Source: Dryococelus australis
Taxonomy: Eukaryota > Arthropoda > Insecta > Phasmatodea > Phasmatidae
DNA: 64,000 nucleotides
Assembly: GCA_029891345.1 (NCBI GenBank)
Contig: CM056999.1
Coordinates: 25,765,418 to 25,829,417, forward strand
Direction of reading: 5' to 3'
Of this stretch, positions 48,201 through 59,431 are shown in pieces (the first letter of the stretch is position 1; every line of letters starts with the position of its first letter). The notes below the pieces were generated by a model that was given only the letters and a program-made list of their open reading frames with translations, was not told the DNA's origin and made no database searches. A program made the translations under genes and the position numbers.

Positions 48201-48795
48201 TTCGAAGTTTATATTTATCGTCAATATATAGTCAGTTATCTGAGATCTTCAGACACATTGTCTAATTTATAGGAAGATGTATTTGAAACATGTCCACCTT
48301 TTAAAAGGTTTTTCATACTGCATGGTAACACAGGCATTTTGATTTTTTTTTTGATAAAGAAAATAAATTTATTATGAGAATAAAATCAGATTGTACAAAT
48401 AAAATTGACACACAAATCATGCACAAAAAAAAAATGTTACAAAAAAATCGACACTAGGAAAAAAATCTCATTCGGGTATACCAAATTATTTTTTATTGCA
48501 TTAAATATATTAATCATACATCTAACAATTTGCATAAAACTATCGAAGCATTTCGCTGCTTCTGTAAAATCATTTTGTTCCTCTATTTAATAAAATTAAG
48601 AATTGACATATCTTCAGTAATCCTTTCTTTCAAATAATCATAAGTTAAATTCCTTTTGCTAATTAGGACAACATTGCAAATTGTTCCTGTCTCAACAGCA
48701 TTTAGTTAAAATCAACACTAATTCTTATGTTAGTTTTTCTTTAACCATAGTTATTTTCTATATATACAAATAATAACTGATAATGGTCTTTGCCC
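48201..48795. other. Spacer between Gypsy-like LTR and capsid remnant
   Basis: AT-rich. The insertion point of the Gypsy-like element into the Polinton lies somewhere in this stretch. No gene was recognised. Confidence 0.4.
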
Positions 48796-49887
48796 CTAAA
48801 ATGAATAATATTTGATATCACCTTGTGTGTTCAAAATTGGTATATCATAAAGTTCACTATTTCTATACAGAGTATCTAGTTTTGATTTTGAATTTCTAAA
48901 ATCATTATTGGCATGAAACATTTTATCACAAATGCCATTTTCGATTTCTAGATTCCAATTTTCTTGTGGAAAAATTTCATTTCTTCCATTTTTAACATAA
49001 TATTTCATACAATAGAATGATCAATCATAGAAGCGTGTACGATTGTTTCTATTAGTTTAAAATTCTACAATTGTAAAATAAGGCATATCAAATTGTAAAT
49101 TATTGAACTGATCTTTTATATCAAAGTTAAAAACAGTTGTTCCAGCAGGAACTTCTTTTTCTAAAAATTGCCAATAATTAAAACTAATATGTGTTTTTGG
49201 GTGTTTGTATATTTTTTTATTTAATTTCAATGTGTTGAATTCATATTAAACAATAGGCCACCTAATTTCTAATATTTGAATAATAATTTTACTAGGATCA
49301 GCATAACATTTCTGGACTGCACCATCTGCATTTTTGTTTCATAAGCAAATAAACAATTGTTATGAGACGAATTTTAAATAAAAACAATTTTATAACCATC
49401 TTTCGAATAAATTTCATTGTTACCACGAATTAATCCAAACAAATATCTCAGCAGATATATTATTTCATTTGTTTTATCTCTGTGAACAGATTTTACTCCA
49501 TGTTTATTATCAACATAAGACATCTCTAAATAATTTTGTTCACTTGGTGATATTAACAAAGCATTCATCATTGTTGATGTTATTCCTGGATTCTCAATAG
49601 CTTCAAAAATATTTCCATGTTTTGAGATTTCTACTCTAGAAAATGGAAAAGGAAATATTTAGAACAAACATCAATATTATTTAATTTTGCATATTTTGCC
49701 TCATTTTTTCTTTATATCTTTTTAGTAATCTAAATTGTTCATAAACATAGGCATCATTTGAAAGAATAGCCATTACCTTTTGGAATATCAAATTCAGTTC
49801 TGTTATTGAAAAAAATTAATTCCCCCCTAGTTTGATCAGCAGGGGGAAATGTTTGTCTATCAAAACTCTCAATACTTTTATAACTCA
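48796..49887 (-). pseudogene. Double-jelly-roll-like major capsid protein remnant
   Basis: Minus-strand frame starting near 49887 (MSYKSIESFDRQTFPPADQT). Segments SRVEISKHGNIFEAIENPGI, KIYKHPKTHISFNYWQFLEK, GTTVFNFDIKDQFNNLQFDM and a YYVKNGRNEIFPQENWNLEI segment follow. From memory this set matches the double-jelly-roll-like protein of insect Polinton-like elements, which forms the capsid hexons. Length of about 360 codons is somewhat short. Fossil with several breaks. Confidence 0.6.
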
Positions 49888-49988
49888 TTTATAGGGGGAA
49901 AAAATATATAATATATATTAAAGATTTATCAAGGGAGTTTGTCGAGTTAAATTTCTCATTGAAAAATACAGAAATTATAAAAACAATC

Positions 49989-50213
49989 ATGGAGGAGAAG
50001 ATAAAAACAATAAGAGAAAACTTCTGTTAATTGGCGAATTACGAAATATTCTTAAAAAGGTAGAACATATAAGCAAAGAAAATAAAAATTTAATTAAAAC
50101 ACTAGTTCCTGTAGCAGCAAAAAATTCAGATTATCCTGCAACACCAGAAGAAACATCATTTGAAAGAGAATTATTTTCAGTATTTAATTCACCTAATTTA
50201 GAAAAGCAAATGG

Positions 50214-50245
<32 letters not shown>

Positions 50246-51280
50246 AAAATTGACACATCCTGCTTCTACTATAAATCTCGGAAAATAATAAATGTCATTG
50301 ATACTAAATATGGTTTATAAGGCGATGATAATATTTTTTTCATTGGAGATAGAAAAGTAAAGATAGATGATGATATAATATTTGTTAATGATAAAAATAT
50401 GAATTAACAACAGGACTTATTAATTTATCAACAAAAGAAAAATAAGAAAATATTGATGATTAGTTCACTGATAATGACCATAAAAATTACACCGAAATAA
50501 ATTTATCAACCAATGCTGTATTCCAAAAATATAATTCAAAGAAGAAAATAAACTCGAACAAAAATTGGAAATACATAAATATAATCAATCCAATTTATGA
50601 TAACTATATAAAAGAATCACAATCAAAATCATTGCCAAACACACATAAAAAAATGATTTTCCTAAGAATTCCTAAATCAGGAGATGGTATAAAAAATACA
50701 ATAGTTTACCAAAAGAATATGTTTGGATGAGCGATGTTAGAAAATTTATTGATAGATAATTTTTTAGCTATTCATGTTGAAGAATATGTTGGTAATATCA
50801 ATTATTATAACGAAAAAGTAAGTATAATGAATATGTTAAACAATAAATTTTCTGGATTTCTTATTAATAATCAAAAAGGAATTCCATATCTGATAAGAGT
50901 TTGACATGTAATTCCACGTTCTCTGTGAAAATCTGAACATCATTGTAAAGGTATAATAAATTGGGCATTAAAAAATTAGAATTTGCCTGAAATGCATTTG
51001 TCAGGCTATAATTATTGTGGCCAATTTACAAAATTAAATGAAAGATTAGAACAAGGAGACACAAGAATAAATTAGATGAAGAGTGCAAATCTCATGATAT
51101 TGCTTATAGTGATCTTACAGATTTAGAATCTATAAAAATCTACAAAATTTTATAAAATGAAGCAAAAAAATTATTTCAGATAAAATTACTCCAATTGGTG
51201 AAAAAATTGCTTCTTCAACAGTTGCTTCAACTATTCTTACAAAAAGAAAATTAAGTTATGGTATAAAATGTATTAATTAT
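49989..51280 (+). pseudogene. PLA2-domain structural protein remnant
   Basis: ATG at 49989 starts a lysine-rich plus-strand coding region. Near 50640-50890 it reads KKMIFLRIPKSGDG and LAIHVEEYVGNINYYNEK, then NNKFSGFLINNQKGIPYLIR. At about 50990-51130 comes LSGYNYCGQFTKLNERLEQG followed by DEECKSHDIAYSDL: the calcium loop and the C-x3-HD catalytic helix of the phospholipase A2 fold also used in parvovirus VP1. The role in entry is known for parvoviruses and inferred here. An A-run near 50228-50243 interrupts the region. Fossil, broken about eight times. Confidence 0.7.
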
Positions 51281-51306
51281 AAATATATATATTTCTCTAC
51301 TTATAA

Positions 51307-51567
51307 ATGAAGATAACGAATATAACTTTTGATGTACCCATTGAGCAATTAAAAGATTTGGATATAGGTAAATTTTTAATAAAAGATGAACTCAAGAAAA
51401 ATAATTTAAAATTAAAAGAAGGAAAAGGTTTCTTACAAATTTTGTCAATACCAATACTCAAAAAGAATATTAAAAGAAAAATCTGGAAGTGGTTTACACC
51501 ATGGAGGATTTTTACCAATGTTATTTGCAGCTCTCTTCATTTCGTATTTCTCTTCATAATCGCATAA
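51307..51567 (+). pseudogene. Small protein with C-terminal hydrophobic segment
   Basis: MKITNITFDVPIEQLKDLDI opens the frame. Near the end a glycine- and leucine-rich segment HHGGFLPMLFAALF can be read on the same strand, reminiscent of small membrane-active capsid proteins of adenovirus-like or Polinton-like elements. The function is a guess from position and composition. Fossil. Confidence 0.4.
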
Positions 51568-51573
51568 TTATTA

Positions 51574-51692
51574 AGATGGGTGATCCTATAGATGGAAAAG
51601 ACACAGCAAATAAAATATTTTTTGATAAAGAAGTAGCTGATAAATTACAAAATTTAAACCAATTAGTTTGGAATTATTGTGATACTTGCTAA
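51574..51692 (+). pseudogene. Short Polinton-associated open frame
   Basis: ATG at 51574 opens MGDPIDGKDTANKIFFDKEV, a mildly acidic 39-codon frame ending shortly after a YCDTC. It lies in the usual place for a small structural gene of the element but is not recognised. Fossil. Confidence 0.3.
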
Positions 51693-52036
51693 CCCAAAAG
51701 TTGAAAAATGTAAGGAAAAAAATCTCATATATTTTATTTACCTGCAAAGTGGAATAAAAAAACTAATGTTTTCACCTAGATCATCTAATTTTCATTTCTT
51801 TTCGATGGATTGTATTGTTTAAAAATAATTACTGCTAATTTCAACTAGCCTGATGATACTCTAACTCTTATTAAGGATTCCAAAAAAATAGATTACATTA
51901 AACTTTAAATGTTAAAATAGTTGATAATATGGTTTTTTAAAATATAAAGAAATAAAATAATTGGATATGATAATGGTTTTTTGACTATAATAGGAATATT
52001 CATAAAATATTAAGATAAATAATTTTTTTACTTTAA

Positions 52037-52200
52037 ATGGAAAACACTTGGTGCTTTCAGTGTAAGAATGCTACTAGAAATAATAATATAAAAAGTTGAA
52101 ATACAAAAAATGGACGATTAGTTCAGGAAAGTAAATGTTCAATATGTAATTCTAATAAATGAACATTAAAAAAAATTGCCCAATGCAAGAAAAGGAATAA
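52037..52200 (+). pseudogene. DUF5679-like zinc ribbon remnant
   Basis: MENTWCFQCKNATRNNNIKS, then NTKNGRLVQESKCSICN: two C-x2-C knuckles around a KNGR core, the pattern of the small DUF5679 proteins seen in viruses and Polinton-like elements. The role is unknown. Last recognised part of the second element. Fossil. Confidence 0.5.
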
Positions 52201-52300
52201 TTAATTAATTATATAAACCAGTGAGAAGAAATTTTCCAAGAAGAAAGGTAATAACATTAGGAATTGATGATTTGGAACAAATTTAGCTTGTTGAGATGGA

Positions 52301-52708
52301 CACTGGTAATTTAAAGGGCATATCACATATAAATATTAAAACTATATTATTATGGTGATTTTTTTAAAATCTTATAAGCCAACAATTTCAACTGTGCAGA
52401 ACTAGTTACAAATTGTTGTTGCATAATGATTTCGGTAACAATTTATTGGATTTAGTGTTAATAAGATGCTGTGATGATAAAACAGGCACTTTTGATATCT
52501 GTGCCAAAGTATCGTTCTGAATATATTTTTTTGCGAACCAGTACGAATCATGCAAACTAAGAACATCAATCTAGTATTTTGTGGGAAGTAGCTGTTCTTA
52601 AACATATAAGGCAAGACAGTGTTGTGTATTAGTGATACCGTAAGGCCTAGAGGACATTTTTAAATCGCTGCTTTTTCAGCATCTTTGACAACATATGTCA
52701 TTAAAATA
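52301..52708. other. Spacer, no gene recognised
   Basis: AT-rich DNA between the second Polinton-like element and the Tigger element. No inverted copy of 33.4-33.9 kb was found in it. Confidence 0.4.
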
Positions 52709-52765
52709 CAGTAGACTCTCGAGTATCCGGTTCGCGACTATCCAGCCTCTGTACTATCCGGCCTA

Positions 52766-52770
<5 letters not shown>

Positions 52771-52809
<39 letters not shown>
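52771..52809 (+). repeat. Poly(A) run
   Basis: About 39 consecutive A residues inside the Tigger 5' region, the longest homopolymer in the window. Likely slippage-expanded; its length will be assembly-sensitive. Confidence 0.9.
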
Positions 52810-52814
<5 letters not shown>

Positions 52815-53116
52815 GTAATATTTGAAATAATTTTTTTGAACGATCTACTCGACTTTTTTCGCCTTCATAAATTGCAACATTGCCAAGACATTGCAAGCGG
52901 GCGTCTGGTACGATCCTCCTACGTGCCGTGTGCAAAACACAAGTTGCTACATGAAAAGCGCAGATTTTTCCCACGCCTTGCTACGTGCTCTTTGTTCCGT
53001 CAGTCGTGTATCGGGTGTCAAAAAGCGCGGAATACGTTTGCCCCTTTCCTGGTTACCTTCGTAAGTTTTTTTTTGTGTGCTTCGTTGTTTTTTTTTTTTT
53101 TACTGAAGATCAAGAA

Positions 53117-54728
53117 ATGGGTGATAAACGGAAAAAGGTTGACGTGACTATGGAGGAGAAACTGTGCGCTATAAAGAGACAAGACTCTGGGGTAACAGCA
53201 AAAATTATTGCTTCGGAGATAGGAGTTGGGAAAAGTACAGTCGGTGACAGGAAGAAAAGTCGTGGGGAAATTGAAAAGTGGTGTGCCGCCCAAGTTAGTG
53301 GAAGTGGAATGAAAGTAAGAGAAAACATGCTGAAAGGTAAGAATAAAGAAATCGAGGAAACTTTATTTTTGTGGCATGAACACTTAAGAGGAAAAGGCTT
53401 GCCTATTACTGGGCCGATATTGCAGGAGAAAGCATTGAAATTTAAGCGACAAATAGAATGAGAGGATTAAGAAATTACTGCCAGTGATGGATGATTAGAT
53501 CGCTGGAAAAAACGAATCCGTATTCACCAGATTACCATAGGTGGGGAGGTTTTATCTGCTGATAAAGAGGCTGTATCTTTGTTGAAAGACTATTTTTTTA
53601 AACTTATTGAAAAGTAGGGAATTTCTGGGGAGCATTTGTACAACTGCGATGAGACCAGTTTAAATTATAAGATGCTCCCTACAAAAACTCTTGCATCAAA
53701 AAAAGAAGTCTTTGCACCAGGATACAAGAAAAGAAAGGAACAAGTCACCATCTTGGCTTGCAGTAATGGAACCTGCAACCACAAGCTTAGGTTGACTTTA
53801 ATAGCAAAATCAAAGAAACCTAGAGCTTTTAAATAACTGGGAAATCAGGAATCACTGCCCCTTTATTACACACATCAAAAGAAAGCATGGCTGAATTCAG
53901 AAATCTTTAAAACATGGTTCCAAAATGAATTTGTACCAGCTGTAGAAAAACATTTGAAAGACAACAATTTGCCGAGAAAGGCTGTGCTAATTCTTGAGAA
54001 CGCATCTTCGCATCTGGCCACTGAAGAACTCACAGATGGAGATATCACAGCTTTATTTTTACCAAGCAATGTGATGGCTGTTTGTCAGCCGATGGACCAG
54101 GGTGTCATTGAAATGTTAAAGTAAAATGTATCGCCGGCATCTTCTCAGTTCGTTGATATCGGTGATTGATAATAATGAAGACTACTTAACCACTCTGAAA
54201 AAGATTGACATGCTAGATTTCATAAAGTGGGTGGCTGAAGCATGGGAAGAGATTCCAAACATATCACTTGTAAGGTCTTGGAGAGTTCTTTTGGACCATG
54301 AAGGTGGAATTTCAACCTTCAACCCTTGTGTGAAACCGAAGTGAAAGATGAAAACGATAAACTTGTTTCATTGCTGGAAAAAGTACCCAGGCTGCGACGA
54401 TGTCAGTGCAGAGGACATTAGAGAATGGATGACAAACGACGAAGTTGATGAAATAACTGACAACGATATTGTAGAAATGGGGACACCGGGAGGAGAAATA
54501 CAGGAAGAAGAGGAGGAGGCATCCTTAGAGGACAGGAACAATCTCATCCCACTTTCGGAATGGTACAAGACGATTGAGGCAGCGCTGCAATACATTAGCC
54601 AGTAGGAGAAAATGACGCCAACTGATATCATCTGCTTGTGTAAGTGGAGTGACATTGCATCGCGGAAGAGGACTAACAGGGAGAATCAATCATATATCAA
54701 AGACTTTTTCAAAAACAAAAAGCTTTAG
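53117..54728 (+). pseudogene. Tigger transposase (CENP-B/jerky-like), inactive
   Basis: ATG at 53117 (MGDKRKKVDVTMEEKLCAIK) starts a Psq-type helix-turn-helix (residues about 10-55) and a CENP-B-type second domain (about 75-115). DDE residues: D178 in YNCDETSLNY (codon 53648), E294 in LILENASSH where D is usual (codon 53996), and D327 in CQPMDQGVIE (codon 54095), a 32-residue D2-D3 spacing as in Tigger. The same frame holds from 53117 to about 54122 but with stops near 53459, 53468, 53492, 53615 and 53834. A one-base frameshift near 54122 leads to the C-terminal part, with further stops at 54342 and 54603, and an acidic tail before the final stop at 54726. About 535 codons, usual for Tigger. 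Not functional. Confidence 0.9.
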
Positions 54729-55222
54729 GTTTTGACTCTTTTTATCTTAGGCCTTATTTTAACACTTGTGTAATGATTTATCAGTAAACAGTAAAATAAG
54801 TTTAAATAATGTTTTTAAGAACTAGGCCTACATTTTATGTCACCACTTTGTAAATATTAAAATTGTATGTATACTATTTACATACTGTACAGTGTACATT
54901 ATTTTATGCTCCCAGCAATTAAGTTAGACATGATAAAATTTATCTAACAATGTGTGCAATATTTTTATTTTTGGACTTCCTTCTTCTGTTATAAATTTTA
55001 AAACGGACAGTACAATGCATAAAAAACATTTATAATGTACTGGCCTGTACCAAGAGATCAGAAAATATGAATAAGAGCGGGTTTTGGTATGAAAAATGTG
55101 TTGTTATTGGTGGGGGAGGGGAGCAGGAAGTAAGTAGTTATAGAACTCAGGCCTATCTGGCTTTTTTGTTATCTGGCCTGCCCTTCCCCCATATTAGGCC
55201 GGATAGTCTGGAGTCTACTATA

Positions 55223-56700
55223 TATATGTGTATATATAGCTTAAATTTTTATATTTATATAAACATATGCCTACAAGCATATTTAAATATAATATTGTTA
55301 TTTAAGTATCTGAATGTTTTCTTCTAGAGCGAACGAGTGAGTGGGTTTTCTTAGATGCTCCCATATTGTTTACATGAAACTTTTATGGCGGAAGGACTGT
55401 GGTGGACACAAGCTAGACTCTTTATTGCTAAAAGAATCACATTTACATATAAAAAATAACAGTTGATGTTCTTACACCGAGAAGTGAACTTCGAATTGGA
55501 AATTCTCTCTCGCCATACGACGAAGATGAATTGTGAAAACAAAGGTCTGCTTTTGACCTCAAATAACATGGAGTTGCGATCTGCATAATCTCTACCTGGT
55601 TGTAATAATTTTCGATTCAGCGATAGAGTTTTCTCCTATGCTCGTCGCTCATTGGCATGAGAGATTGGTCTGTACGAAAAGTCCTTCTCACGCGATGAAG
55701 CAATACGACATTGGTCCCATGCAGTTTGTGCAAGGCAATAATTGAAAGAACATACCAAGAGCTGCAAGGATTCGTCTACTCGGGGTCAGCAAGTGTTGTC
55801 GGCAATACCTCTTGCTGCATCTATGGGTATCGATTCGATAGGTGATTATGACGAGACAGTTATTACTAAAGACGGAATGAGTGCATTAGAGTCGGTTTGC
55901 GCAGAAAGTACACTTGCAACACTTTCGTGTGAAGTCGACGAACTTCAAAATAAACGGTTGTCGACCCTAAACACAGATAAACATGTAACTCCTGCTATAA
56001 AACCAATTTAAATATAATGCATTTAATACTGAGGATGAAACAGGAAATGAAGACGATCATGAAGACAGCATATAGGCAAATGAACATGAAGACATTAATA
56101 ATGCTGAAGACGATGATGGTGATTTTCTGGATGTACTGACACGCCTATCCAGCACATGTGCCGCAACGAGCGAAATTGAGAAGGCAGAATATGCTAAGAA
56201 TGCTGACAACATGTTTACCAAAGATGCGAATGAATTTGTTTATAGACTCACATATTTGATTGACCTTCGCAAACTTGGGTATGACTTGTGCGTTCTTGAG
56301 ATATATTCAATCATTTTTAAACTGAAGGAAGGGGGATATATCGCTTTATGTGATGAACAGATTTATTCTGAAATTGTAATTAAAAATAAAAATGACACTT
56401 TTCTACAAAAAATTATATTTTCTACATTTTCTTGTGTGATTCTTGTGGATATTAGTGTGCTGATTTCAAATATGTTTTTGGAATTTTGAAATCGGTCATA
56501 GTTTTCAAGTATGGACGTTTAACATATTTTTTTGCAATTTACTTAATGTCATTGTGACATAATTTACAGCTATACTATCTAGTGTACACAACAGGTATAT
56601 AAACATATTTATTACAGTTGTCAATAAAGGAACATCTAAACATGTTGCCTATTTCATGTAGAGCTTACAGAAAATAAAAAGTTCGGCATAACACTGATGT
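55223..56700. other. Unassigned DNA between two Tigger copies
   Basis: Contains plus-strand frames 55742-56011 (a Ser- and Glu-rich peptide) and 56211-56489 (reading NEFVYRLTYLIDLRKLGYDL) and a Glu/Asp-rich stretch near 56030-56140. They might be exons or pieces of one decayed gene or transposon, but nothing was recognised. Confidence 0.35.
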
Positions 56701-57174
56701 GAATATGTATATTTTATTTTCTTCTTTTGTGTTCAGTTTCTTTGCAGTTTTGAATAAGATTCCAACAGTAATCAGCGAGCATGTTAGGCATCCATTTTCC
56801 TTCGTAGCGCTTCTGTATAGTCATGATGTCCTTCTGGAACTTTCACCATGTTTATCAGACACGTCACTGCAGTTACCAGGGAAGGAATCCAGGCGTGATT
56901 GCAGGAAATACACCTTCAACGACATGTTGCACCCGAAATTCCTACATGCAACAATCATCTCATTCACCAGTTCTCTGTAGTTTGCAGCTCTTTGTTTCAC
57001 CAGAAAGTTTTTCGTGACATTTGCGAAACACATCCGAGCTTGCTTTTCTTTCGGTGAGAGACATGCTTCGAAATTTGGGTATTTCTGGAGTTCCCTAATC
57101 TGTGGGCCAACAAACACACCTTCCTTTATCTTTGCTGGTGAAATACGACGAATATTGTTTGAAATATACATCAA
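56700..57174 (-). pseudogene. C-terminal part of an uncharacterised insect repeat protein
   Basis: The minus strand reads VFVGPQIRELQKYPNFEACL, then VTKNFLVKQRAANYRELVNE, then GCNMSLKVYFLQSRLDSFPG and VSDKHGES. After a frame change near 56820 it continues DIMTIQKRYEGKWMPNMLAD and YCWNLIQNCKE before a stop and an AATAAA-type signal near 56712. From memory this is the C-terminus of an uncharacterised protein seen in many copies in arthropod genomes (ending HxDI-x2-ME/QKRYxGKW...ADYCW). The function is unknown and it is probably transposon-linked. Only this end is present, cut on the right by the Tigger fragment. Confidence 0.55.
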
Positions 57175-57181
57175 TCCTCTT

Positions 57182-57681
57182 CCAGTTTTGTAGGTTTTGA
57201 CTCTTTTATCTTAGCACTACTTTTCACATTTGTGTAATAATTTATCAATAAAGAGTAAAACAAGTTTAAATAATTTTTTTAAGTATTAGGCCTACATTTT
57301 ATGTAAAAATTTTGTAAATTTTAAAATTGTATGTATACTTTTCACATACTGCACAGTGTACATTATTTTATGCTTCCAGCAATTAAGTTAGACATTATAA
57401 GATTTATATAACAATATGTGCAATATTTTTATTTTTGGACTTCATTTTTCCGTTATAAAATATAAAACGGACAGTACAATGTATAAAAAACATTTATAAA
57501 GTGCTGGCCTGTACTAAGAGGTCAGAAAATATGAATAAGAGCGGGTTTTGGTATGAAAAGTGTGTTGTTAATGTTGTGGGTGAGGCAGAAAGTGAATAGT
57601 TACAGAACTCTGGCCTATCCGGCTTTTTTGTTATCCGGCCTGCCCTTCGCCATATTAGGCTGGATAGTCTGGAGTCTACTG
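57182..57681 (+). mobile_element. Tigger 3' end, second copy
   Basis: About 85 to 90 percent alike by eye to 54727-55220. It keeps the non-coding tail and the right inverted repeat (GGATAGTCTGGAGTCTACTG, ending 57681, then TA). No 5' part or transposase is present. The left break is near 57182-57192, directly against the uncharacterised domain at 56700-57174. Confidence 0.85.
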
Positions 57682-57712
57682 TATATATTAAAATTTGCCA
57701 GTCGCTCTTCAA

Positions 57713-57987
57713 GATGGCTGTAAACAAGTTGAAAGTTTTGTTGTTGCTGGAAGAAGAAGAAGCGTGTCAGGAGGAAATTAATTTAATTCTATGAAATGAA
57801 AAAGAATTTGCAATGTTCTGGGAAAAGTAAGGGCTCTAATTAAAAAAAATTCCACGAATATTTTAGGGTTACGCCGGCTCTGTTTGAGAGTTTACTGAGT
57901 TTTGTGAATGATGATTTGACTGGAAAATAGTATAACAAGCACCAGCGTCAGATATCCCCATGAGAAAAAAGGGTATGTGGCGCTATG
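57713..57987 (+). pseudogene. PIF/Harbinger transposase, exon 1
   Basis: ATG at 57713 opens MAVNKLKVLLLLEEEEACQE. Later segments FHEYFRVTPALFESLLSFVN and HQRQISP are the conserved N-terminal block of Harbinger transposases (FHxYFRM...F..LL). The exon ends at a donor ATG|GTAAGA (57988). In-frame stops near 57810 and 57928, and another at 57961, plus a disturbed reading near 57830, make it inactive. It joins in sense to the exon at 59521. Confidence 0.65.
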
Positions 57988-58230
57988 GTAAGAACCGTAT
58001 TATGTAGTAATTAATAAAAATATACCTAAAGTTATTCATAACGGGTTTGTTGGTCTATGCAGCAGATAATTGTTTGTAATGCAATATGTGTATTATAAAA
58101 CTGAAGAAAAGTGCAAATGTTGTGTGTGTCAGTAATTTAATATGAGGTTAGAAGTTCCCAATACAAGTAAGTTACATACAAACGTATTTCTTAACTACTT
58201 TGAACAGGTTATAATGATAATACTTTTAGA

Positions 58231-59431
58231 TCAAAGAGTTTGTAAATACGTCAATTCACTAGAAGAATTAGGAGACGGCATTGAAGAAGACCACACCACA
58301 CACTCGATGAAGCCAACAGAAACGTCAGAGTTGAAAGGCGAATAAATTGGATGGGGCTGAACGTTGCTGCATTCCCTAAGGGCAGCTTCTCGTTCTGCCG
58401 CAAACATTACACTCAAATTTTGTTCTTTGACAGATATTTGAATGTCTTTGGGCAGTTTTCTTGCACTTGATGCCATTGCCGAGAAGAAGGTGTCAAACTC
58501 ATCTGTAGATGTGTGTGTGAAGTGATGTCTCGTATGAGTTCCAAATGCTCACGAGACAATTATGCTTGCTGGCAGAGTAATTGTTGCCGGAAGGTGTTGG
58601 TTTAAATGTTGATTTTCTTGGGCTGTTAGACTTGTGGGAAGATGATGGCACAGTTTCATTAGTATTTTCTTGTTCAGGATTTGCTAACTCCTCATCGTTG
58701 AGTGAGGGTGGCTCGTCCTCTTCTTCGTCATGTGCGATGCTGCTCAAGCCTCTGTAAATCACATTACAACCTTTGTCAGTGCATTGCTTGGTGAAATAGT
58801 TACATTAGGCAAAATTAATAATAAATACAGCTTAGTTAGTTTACAATGAACAGAACAAATAAACAGTAAGAATTACCATGTTATAAGGTATAGGTATATA
58901 AAAATGCCATGACTCCAATAACACCACTATAGCGAAAACTAGCAACTTTACACCACTTGTAGTCGTATTTCTAGTTAAGCATGTATGGCCGACTGTCTGG
59001 TGTGATCATTTAAAATCCCTATTGTGCGAGGACTCACTTGAGTGGCGCAATTGGTGAATGTAGGTAGCTTATTTATCTTGATAGCGCTATAACACCATAT
59101 CTACCTTTATAAATATATTTTACAAATACTGAAATCGCTAAAATAAATGCATTCTTACATACCTGTACCTCACATAGTCATATTTATGTCCATAATTAAC
59201 AAGGTGTCAAATATCTAATAATTGCAAATTAGGTAAAGAAATAATAATTTTAACGCTGGAAAACAAGTTCTCACCTTCTGCTATCACTAGTGTCATCCAG
59301 AAAGCTCGTGTGTTCAAATCTCGTGCGAATGTGGACAGCTGCTGCTCCTGACCCCGTGGGCAGTTTGCCATCCTTCGTTTTATGACTATACCAATCTCTC
59401 ACGTTTTTCCATTTCGTTTTGCACGCATCCT
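58231..59431 (-). pseudogene. MADF-BESS protein of the PIF/Harbinger element
   Basis: Minus-strand exon 59431-59275 has an acceptor TTTCGATTTCAG and donor GTGAGA and reads DACKTKWKNVRDWYSHK, the second half of a MADF domain. The next exon, from an acceptor GATTTACAG near 58752, reads GLSSIAHDEEEDEPPSLNDE, a Ser/Pro-rich linker, then DEFDTFFSAMASSARKLPKD, a BESS-like protein-interaction motif, and a stop near 58231. A one-base slip in a CA run near 58515 puts the BESS motif in another frame. The first half of MADF was not found; it would have to lie within or beyond transposase exon 2. MADF partners help PIF/Harbinger transposases bind DNA and enter the nucleus. Confidence 0.7.

Larger units (their letters stand above)
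33887..52300 (+). mobile_element. Second Polinton-like element, interrupted by a Gypsy-like element (fossil)
   Basis: Parts in order: small minus-strand ORF (33887-34138), polB (34224-38166, plus), penton-like minor capsid remnant (38167-38800, minus), Gypsy-like insertion (39288-48200), double-jelly-roll-like capsid remnant (48796-49887, minus), PLA2-bearing protein (49989-51280, plus), small hydrophobic protein (51307-51567), short ORF (51574-51692), and zinc ribbon (52037-52200). It is distinct from the first Polinton-like element in sequence. No ATPase, integrase or terminal repeats were recognised. Broken at twenty or more points, and older than the Gypsy element inside it. Confidence 0.8.
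52709..55220 (+). mobile_element. Tigger/pogo DNA transposon, complete ends
   Basis: A 2,512 base element with terminal inverted repeats CAGTAGACTCTCGAGTATCC and the complement of AGTAGACTCCAGACTATCC, flanked by TA on both sides (52707-52708 and 55221-55222), as for the Tc1/mariner-pogo group. It contains one degraded transposase (53117-54728). A run of about 39 A lies at 52771-52809. A second, 5'-shortened relative of its 3' end lies at 57182-57681. Confidence 0.95.

Noticed and set aside
33421-52708. Terminal inverted repeats of the second Polinton-like element
   Set aside because: Sequence just outside the small ORF (33.4-33.9 kb) was compared with 52.2-52.7 kb in reverse complement by eye; no match was found.
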